NCBI GenBank assembly: GCA_963809825.1 | Contig: CAWELJ010000011.1 | Coordinates: 186,001-250,000 of the forward strand | DNA: 64,000 bases | From: Bog-473 sp963809825 | Lineage (GTDB): Bacteria; Actinomycetota; Acidimicrobiia; Acidimicrobiales; RAAP-2 | Direction of reading: 5' to 3' | In this document: in pieces, positions 58,369 through 64,000 of the stretch | Layout of the letters: the number at the start of each line of letters is the position of its first letter | Numbering within the stretch: position 1 is the first letter of the stretch | Program-made: the position numbers and the translations under genes | The notes under the pieces: model-generated | What the model was told of the DNA's origin: nothing | What the model saw: the letters and a program-made list of their open reading frames with translations, nothing else | Databases searched by the model: none

Positions 58369-59259
58369 ATGGGACTTCTCGATGGTCGGGCGGCGGTGGT
58401 GACGGGTGCGGGTCGGGGCATCGGGCGGGACATCGCGCTCTGCCTCGCCGCTGAGGGAGCCAAGGTCGTGGTCAACGACGTGGGCGTCACGCTCGGCGGC
58501 GAGGGCACGGAGGACGACCCTGCCGCCGTGGTGTGCAAGGAGATCGAGTCGGCGGGTGGCAACGCCGTCCCCAACCACGACTCGGTCAGCGACTTCGAAG
58601 GTGCCGGCCGTATCATCGCCGCGGCGCAGGATGCCTTCGGCAGCGTGGACATCCTGGTCAACAACGCGGGCATCGTGCGCGACCGGACCATCGTCAAGAT
58701 GGACGAGTCCGACTACGACGCCGTCGTGGCGGTGCACCAGAAGGGGACCTTCAACACCGTGCGCCACGCCGCACCGCTCATGAAGGACGCCGGCTACGGC
58801 CGCATCGTCAACATCACCTCCTCGGCCGGGCTGCGGGGCAACTTCGGTCAGACCAACTACGGGGCGGCGAAGGCCGCCATCATGGGCATGACGTTCGTGT
58901 GGGCCCTCGAGCTCGGCAAGTACGGCATCACGGTCAACGCTGTGGCGCCGGCGGGCTTCACCCGCATGACCGAGGGCCTCTACGCCGGGGCGGAGCCGCC
59001 GGCCGACCAGGACCCCGCCCTCAACGCGCCCCTCATCGCCTTCTTGGCCTCGGAGGGCGCCTCGTACGTGAACGGGCAGGTGCTCGGGCGCACCGGTTTC
59101 GCCTACACGCTCTTCCAGACGCCCCGCCAGATCGCCACCATGTGGCGTGAGGGCGGCTGGACCCCCCAGGAGGTGGCCGACCACTTCCACGAGGTGCTGG
59201 GCCAGCACCTCCAGCCGGTGGGCATGGGCGAGCACCCGCTCCTCGGCAAGAAGGGCTGA
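58369..59259 (+). CDS. SDR family oxidoreductase (HSD17B4-type), paralogue of the one at 10299
   Basis: A 296-residue SDR: TGAGRGIGRDIAL, VVVNDVGV with the NAD-selecting aspartate, NNAGIVRD, NITSSAG, YGAAK and an extended C-terminus. It shares the V-V-V-N-D block and the extended tail with the SDR at 10299, and both follow the same operator. TACTCT (58357-58362) lies six bases before the ATG, so the mRNA is leaderless. A hydroxyacyl-CoA substrate is likely. Confidence 0.87.
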   Translation: MGLLDGRAAVVTGAGRGIGRDIALCLAAEGAKVVVNDVGVTLGGEGTEDDPAAVVCKEIESAGGNAVPNHDSVSDFEGAGRIIAAAQDAFGSVDILVNNAGIVRDRTIVKMDESDYDAVVAVHQKGTFNTVRHAAPLMKDAGYGRIVNITSSAGLRGNFGQTNYGAAKAAIMGMTFVWALELGKYGITVNAVAPAGFTRMTEGLYAGAEPPADQDPALNAPLIAFLASEGASYVNGQVLGRTGFAYTLFQTPRQIATMWREGGWTPQEVADHFHEVLGQHLQPVGMGEHPLLGKKG

Positions 59260-59346
59260 CCAGCCCCCCGGGGCGTGACGGAGCCATCCCCGCTGGTCCT
59301 GGGTAGGGTGGGGCCCGACAGCATCGACCACGAGGGAGGGCATCCC

Positions 59347-60765
<1,419 letters not shown>

Positions 60766-60822
60766 CAGCCCGGTCGGCTCGCGGGGCGGCCCGCTGACGG
60801 GAGCGCCGACGCGGCACGGGCC

Positions 60823-61854
60823 TCACGACGGCGGGACGATGGTCAGCGCCGGTGACCCCACCGGCTGCATGGCACCGAGCACCGCGGCCGAGGTCGGCGG
60901 CCGCGGTTCGAGCGCGAGTTCCAAGAAGCGCGTCGTCTCCTCCCGCATGGCCGCCGCCGCCGGGGCGGCGTCCACGAAGGAGCCGATGTGGTCGCCGCCC
61001 TGCTCGATCAGCATGGCCTTCGACGACGTCTGCGCCTCTTGGAACACCAGGGGCGTCCGGGTGCTCAGGCCGTACTCGTCGTTCGACCCCACCGCCACCA
61101 GCAGCGCGGCCGGCGAGGCGCCGACCGCGTAGGGCGCCACCCCCGAGGGCAGTTCGCCGGACATGCACACGATGGCCCGCACCCGGGGATCGGCGTAGGC
61201 CGGATCGAGGGCGAGGAGCGCCACGTCGGTGCCGCCGTCCGAATGGCCCGCCACCGCGATGCGCGAGCGATCGACTGACACGACCTGGCTGTGCAACAGC
61301 GATGTGATGACGAAGGACATGTCGAGCGCCTGATCGGCGTAGTCGCTCACGGGCGAGCCGGCGTAGAGGTCGGTGGAATCGGGGAAGACGGGGGCCGCCA
61401 CGAGGAAGCCCGCCTGGGCCCACTGCTGGAGCAACGGCACGTAGAACGACGGGTCGCTGTTCCAGCCGTGGGCGAAGACGACCAGGGGCAGGGGCCCCGA
61501 GGCTCCCGACGGGACGAGCAGGTCGGTGACGAGGCGCCGTCCCGGTGAGGCCGGGACCGACCCGCGTGCCGGCGTCGGCCGGCTCGGGTCGAACAGCGTG
61601 ATCGTCTCGGTTCGCACCGCGTAGGGCGGTCCCGTCCCCTCGAGGACGGCGGCCGGGGGCCGGGTCGCAGTCGGGGCGGGTGCCGGCGTGTGGCGGGGTG
61701 ACCCCCCGGGGTGCCGGTGGGCCCGCGCTGCCGCCGCCACCGGTCCCGCCCCCATGGCCACGGCGGCGAGGGCGAGCAGGCACAGCACCAGCGCCTCGCC
61801 TCCGCCCCGGTGTCGTCGTCGGAAGCCCACGCCTGTCCCCGTCCCTCCGCTCAC
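60823..61854 (-). CDS. Secreted alpha/beta hydrolase (chlorophyllase/PET-hydrolase-like fold)
   Basis: A 343-residue exported hydrolase. An Arg-rich start and hydrophobic helix (LVLCLLALAAVAMGAGPVAA) form the signal peptide, followed by a Pro/Ala-rich linker. The domain has VVFAHGWNSDPSFYVPLL (oxyanion hole), GHSDGGTDVA (nucleophile serine), GSNDEYG (acid) and GGDHIGSF (histidine). It probably acts outside the cell on an ester. The start is a GTG. Two secreted beta-propeller genes lie just upstream on the same strand. Confidence 0.82.
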   Translation of the reverse strand: MSGGTGTGVGFRRRHRGGGEALVLCLLALAAVAMGAGPVAAAARAHRHPGGSPRHTPAPAPTATRPPAAVLEGTGPPYAVRTETITLFDPSRPTPARGSVPASPGRRLVTDLLVPSGASGPLPLVVFAHGWNSDPSFYVPLLQQWAQAGFLVAAPVFPDSTDLYAGSPVSDYADQALDMSFVITSLLHSQVVSVDRSRIAVAGHSDGGTDVALLALDPAYADPRVRAIVCMSGELPSGVAPYAVGASPAALLVAVGSNDEYGLSTRTPLVFQEAQTSSKAMLIEQGGDHIGSFVDAAPAAAAMREETTRFLELALEPRPPTSAAVLGAMQPVGSPALTIVPPS

Positions 61855-61936
61855 CCGGCCGAAGCTGCGGCCGGGCCCGGTGCCGGTCTGGCCGGCCCCC
61901 GCATTGTCGCGCTCGCCGGGGCCTCCGTTTCCCCGG

Positions 61937-63547
61937 TCAGCCCGGGAGGGGGACCGCCGGCGGCACCCCGCCCGGTGTCAGCACCTCGATGCCCGACGAG
62001 CTGGAGGACGCGGTGGTGCCGACCCCGAGGACGAGGGCGTCGCCCACGGTGGCGATGCCGGACCAGGTGAACTGGCTCAGGCCAACCTGCGCCAGCAGGC
62101 GCCCGCTCGAGACGCCGCGCACCTGAATCGCCTTGGCCGCCAGGGCGAGCCCGCTGAACATCATCCCGCCGGCCACCGTCGTGGCCGAGAACGACGCCGA
62201 GTTGTTCGCCTGCCAGAGCACCGCCCCCGTTGCGGCGTCGAAGGTGTGGTCGGTCGGGTTCTGCGCCGCAACATCGCGAGGATCGGAGGGGTCGCACACG
62301 GGCAGTGTCCCGCGTGAGGTCGGGAGGAAGTCGCCGAGCGCCGTCGCCCCCAGGACCCGGCGGCCGTCGTAGGCGGTGGTCCCGATGAAACCTCCGGACG
62401 ACCCGCCGAAGACGACGTTCGTCGACCAGCGCAACCGGCCCGTGCGCGGGTTCAGCGAGTAGTAGCTGCCGTTCTTGCTCCCCACCCCCAGGAACGTGGT
62501 CCTGCCGCCGCCGGAGATCCCTGCGTTGGCGCTGGCCCCGAAATCGTCGTCACAGGCCGGCGCGTGGCCGATCGGGTGGTACTTCCACGCCAGCCTGCCG
62601 TTGGCGATGCGGAGCGCGATCACCGAATCCGCGTAGGGCGCCGAACCGCCGAACTTGCAGTCGGCCGTCCCGAAGACCACCAGCCCCAGGTCGGGCAGGA
62701 CGGTGCCAGAGGACCACACGCTGCCGCAGCTGTCGTCGAGCACCCGCGTGCTCCCGGGCGCACCCACGTCGGTCTGGAACTCCCAGAGGGGTTCCCCGGT
62801 GTCGAGGCTGGCCGCTGCCACATAGCCGGCCGAGGCCGGCTGCCCGTCCTCGTCCACGCCGAAGAGGACGCGACCGTCGGCCACCACCGGCGACGAGAAG
62901 ATCCGTGTGCTGTCAGCGGCCGGGTCGGGCGGACCGGCGACCCCCGGGTAGTCGTGCTTCCAGAACACCGCTCCGGTGGTTGCCCGCAGCGCATACAGCG
63001 TGTAGCCCCCCGAGAAGATGACGAGCGCCGGCCTCTTGCCCGATGCCGGCTCGAACCACGCGGACGAGGTCACCAGGCCGCCGTCGGATGTGGCGTCCCG
63101 GGGCTGTTGTCCCGGGTAAGGCGTGATGGCGTCCTGCGAGGCCAGCCGGACCTTCCAGCGCAGTTTCCCCGTTTCGAGGTTCAGCGCGTAGAAGGAGTCA
63201 TCCCACGATCCTGCGAATACGGTGTCGCCGACCACCGTCGGCGTTGCCGTCACGGCGTCACCGGTCGGGAAGAACCAGGCTTGGCGCAAGGTTTGCACCG
63301 ACGCCTCGGTCAGGGTCGTCCGGCCGTGGAACGTGTGCTGGGCGTCGTGGCCGTAGGATGGCCAATCCCACGGGCTGGTACCGGCCGACGCGATCCGCGA
63401 CGATGATGCCGAGAGGTTGGCGCCCGCCGGCGTCGGGGTGCCGAGTCCGGCGGCCGGCACCACGGCTCCCAGCGCCACACCGCACAGGACCAGGCAGAGC
63501 CACGACGGCACGCGCCGTACCCCCGTCGCAAGCTGCACCGCGGGCAA
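61937..63547 (-). CDS. Secreted PQQ-repeat beta-propeller protein
   Basis: A 536-residue exported protein. A signal peptide (CLVLCGVALGAVVPAAGL) is followed by WPSYGHDAQHTFHG, a start typical of PQQ-dependent or polyvinyl-alcohol dehydrogenase-like propellers. About six blades show TG.L.W motifs (LETGKLRWKV, TTGAVFWKHD, DTGEPLWEFQ, NGRLAWKY, RTGRLRWST, ATGAVLWQA). No haem site is present, so it may bind PQQ or only a polymer. The TTG at 63547 begins one base after the upstream stop; the GTG at 63538 is an alternative. Confidence 0.8.
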   Translation of the reverse strand: MPAVQLATGVRRVPSWLCLVLCGVALGAVVPAAGLGTPTPAGANLSASSSRIASAGTSPWDWPSYGHDAQHTFHGRTTLTEASVQTLRQAWFFPTGDAVTATPTVVGDTVFAGSWDDSFYALNLETGKLRWKVRLASQDAITPYPGQQPRDATSDGGLVTSSAWFEPASGKRPALVIFSGGYTLYALRATTGAVFWKHDYPGVAGPPDPAADSTRIFSSPVVADGRVLFGVDEDGQPASAGYVAAASLDTGEPLWEFQTDVGAPGSTRVLDDSCGSVWSSGTVLPDLGLVVFGTADCKFGGSAPYADSVIALRIANGRLAWKYHPIGHAPACDDDFGASANAGISGGGRTTFLGVGSKNGSYYSLNPRTGRLRWSTNVVFGGSSGGFIGTTAYDGRRVLGATALGDFLPTSRGTLPVCDPSDPRDVAAQNPTDHTFDAATGAVLWQANNSASFSATTVAGGMMFSGLALAAKAIQVRGVSSGRLLAQVGLSQFTWSGIATVGDALVLGVGTTASSSSSGIEVLTPGGVPPAVPLPG

Positions 63548-63548
63548 C

Positions 63549-64000
63549 TCAGCCGAAGCCGGGCTTCGCCTGCGCGCCGACGGCGGGCCCGCGGGCGGGT
63601 GCGGGGTTCTCGGACGGGCCCGAGAGCGGGGCCACGATCTTGCCTGACGGGTATGGGCAGCGCCCGTGCGCCGGGACGCAGATCGTCACACTGGTCGGAA
63701 AGTCGAACCCGCCCGCCACCGTCACCGGGACCGACGGTCGACCGTTCGCGAACGTGACCCGCATGACCCGCCCCCCGTACGACGCTGGTCCGCACCCGGT
63801 GAGAGGGCCGCTGCACGTGATGTGGATGTCGACGAAGTAGAGCGTCCCGTCGGGGGCGAAGGCCATCCCGAACGGGTTGTACTGGTCGGGGCTCTTGCCG
63901 AGTTCGGCCACGGTCGTGCCGGGCACCGAGCCCCGGCCGGGTTCGGGGCTCCCGCTCGCGCTCACCCAGATGATGGAGGGATCGCCGATGTAGCTGCTGA
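63549..64000 (-). CDS. Beta-propeller protein, C-terminal part (cut by window edge)
   Basis: The open frame runs off the window edge at 64000, so only the last 150 residues are seen. YIGDPSIIWVS, NPFGMAFAPDGTLYFVDIHI and GGRVMRVTFANGRP are NHL/SMP-30-like propeller strands, as in ScyD/ScyE-type or sorbosone-dehydrogenase-like proteins. Two cysteine pairs suggest an exported protein. It is coupled to the PQQ-repeat gene (stop and next start one base apart). Confidence 0.65.
   Translation of the reverse strand, partial: SSYIGDPSIIWVSASGSPEPGRGSVPGTTVAELGKSPDQYNPFGMAFAPDGTLYFVDIHITCSGPLTGCGPASYGGRVMRVTFANGRPSVPVTVAGGFDFPTSVTICVPAHGRCPYPSGKIVAPLSGPSENPAPARGPAVGAQAKPGFG

Overview
The window is high-GC DNA (roughly 70 %) from an actinobacterium, most likely a soil or sediment Acidimicrobiia. 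The evidence is tightly packed GC-rich genes, many apparently leaderless starts (a TANNNT -10 box 6-8 bases before the start codon), a secreted protein built from GYW..ASDGGIF..GD repeats of the kind common in Acidimicrobiia, many acyl-CoA and SDR enzymes, and a complete group 1h [NiFe] hydrogenase locus. The class is inferred from content, not from a marker gene. No rRNA, tRNA, CRISPR array, insertion sequence or prophage was recognised.

Region 1 (1-16.8 kb) holds housekeeping and catabolic genes: a DUF429 protein, a deazaflavin nitroreductase/SDR pair, a CMD protein, a divergent ClpP locus (active ClpP opposite an XRE regulator plus a ClpP-like protein lacking catalytic residues), amidohydrolase + enoyl-CoA hydratase, a SIMPL protein, RlmN, an Ltp-like thiolase homologue + SDR, an ADP-forming acyl-CoA synthetase + crotonase, and small membrane proteins. 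Region 2 (16.8-29.5 kb) is an acyl-CoA/organic-acid block: thiolase, a branched-chain-type ABC transporter (livF, livG, fused livHM, binding protein), a fused CoA-transferase opposite a TetR regulator, SDR, acyl-CoA thioesterase, ureidoglycolate-lyase-like protein, cupin and 2-hydroxyacid dehydrogenase. Region 3 (29.6-32.9 kb) is one long secreted repeat protein whose reading frame is broken several times in a low-GC patch near 30.1-30.4 kb.

Region 4 (33.0-51.9 kb) is a hydrogen-oxidation island. A nickel module (hypB, hypA, a NiCoT permease, a Nur-type Fur regulator with a Nur-box-like palindrome), a PAS-only sensor and a PadR-YceI fusion regulator stand beside a 16-gene, mostly overlapping operon: small and large subunits of a group 1h (high-affinity, actinobacterial-type) hydrogenase, NifU-like protein, DUF5947, DUF6084, a large uncharacterised protein, maturation protease, a 34-residue membrane peptide, a YceI lipid-binding-type protein, hypC, hypD, hypF, a HypC-domain fusion, a SIS protein and hypE. 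The YceI domain in the operon and the one fused to the PadR regulator are clearly paralogous, which suggests sensing and handling of the same lipophilic molecule, perhaps menaquinone.

Region 5 (51.9-64.0 kb) returns to catabolism: SRPBCC, alpha/beta hydrolase, RraA-like, ThuA-like, zinc alcohol dehydrogenase + VOC protein, PEP-mutase/isocitrate-lyase family, RidA + class II aldolase, SDR, aldehyde dehydrogenase, a secreted hydrolase and two secreted beta-propeller proteins (the last cut by the window edge).

The most striking non-coding signal is a repeated palindrome with core TGAC-N6-GTCA (best form CCTGACA-N4-TGTCAGG) at six promoters spread over 54 kb (4495, 11255, 24902, 28089, 54698, 58324). 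The strongest copy lies in the promoter of the TetR gene at 24961, so this regulator probably represses itself and a scattered catabolic regulon. Genes below these sites encode amidohydrolase, hydratase, SDRs, Ltp-like protein, CoA-transferase, cupin, 2-hydroxyacid dehydrogenase, alcohol dehydrogenase and aldolase, which points to one undescribed degradation pathway.
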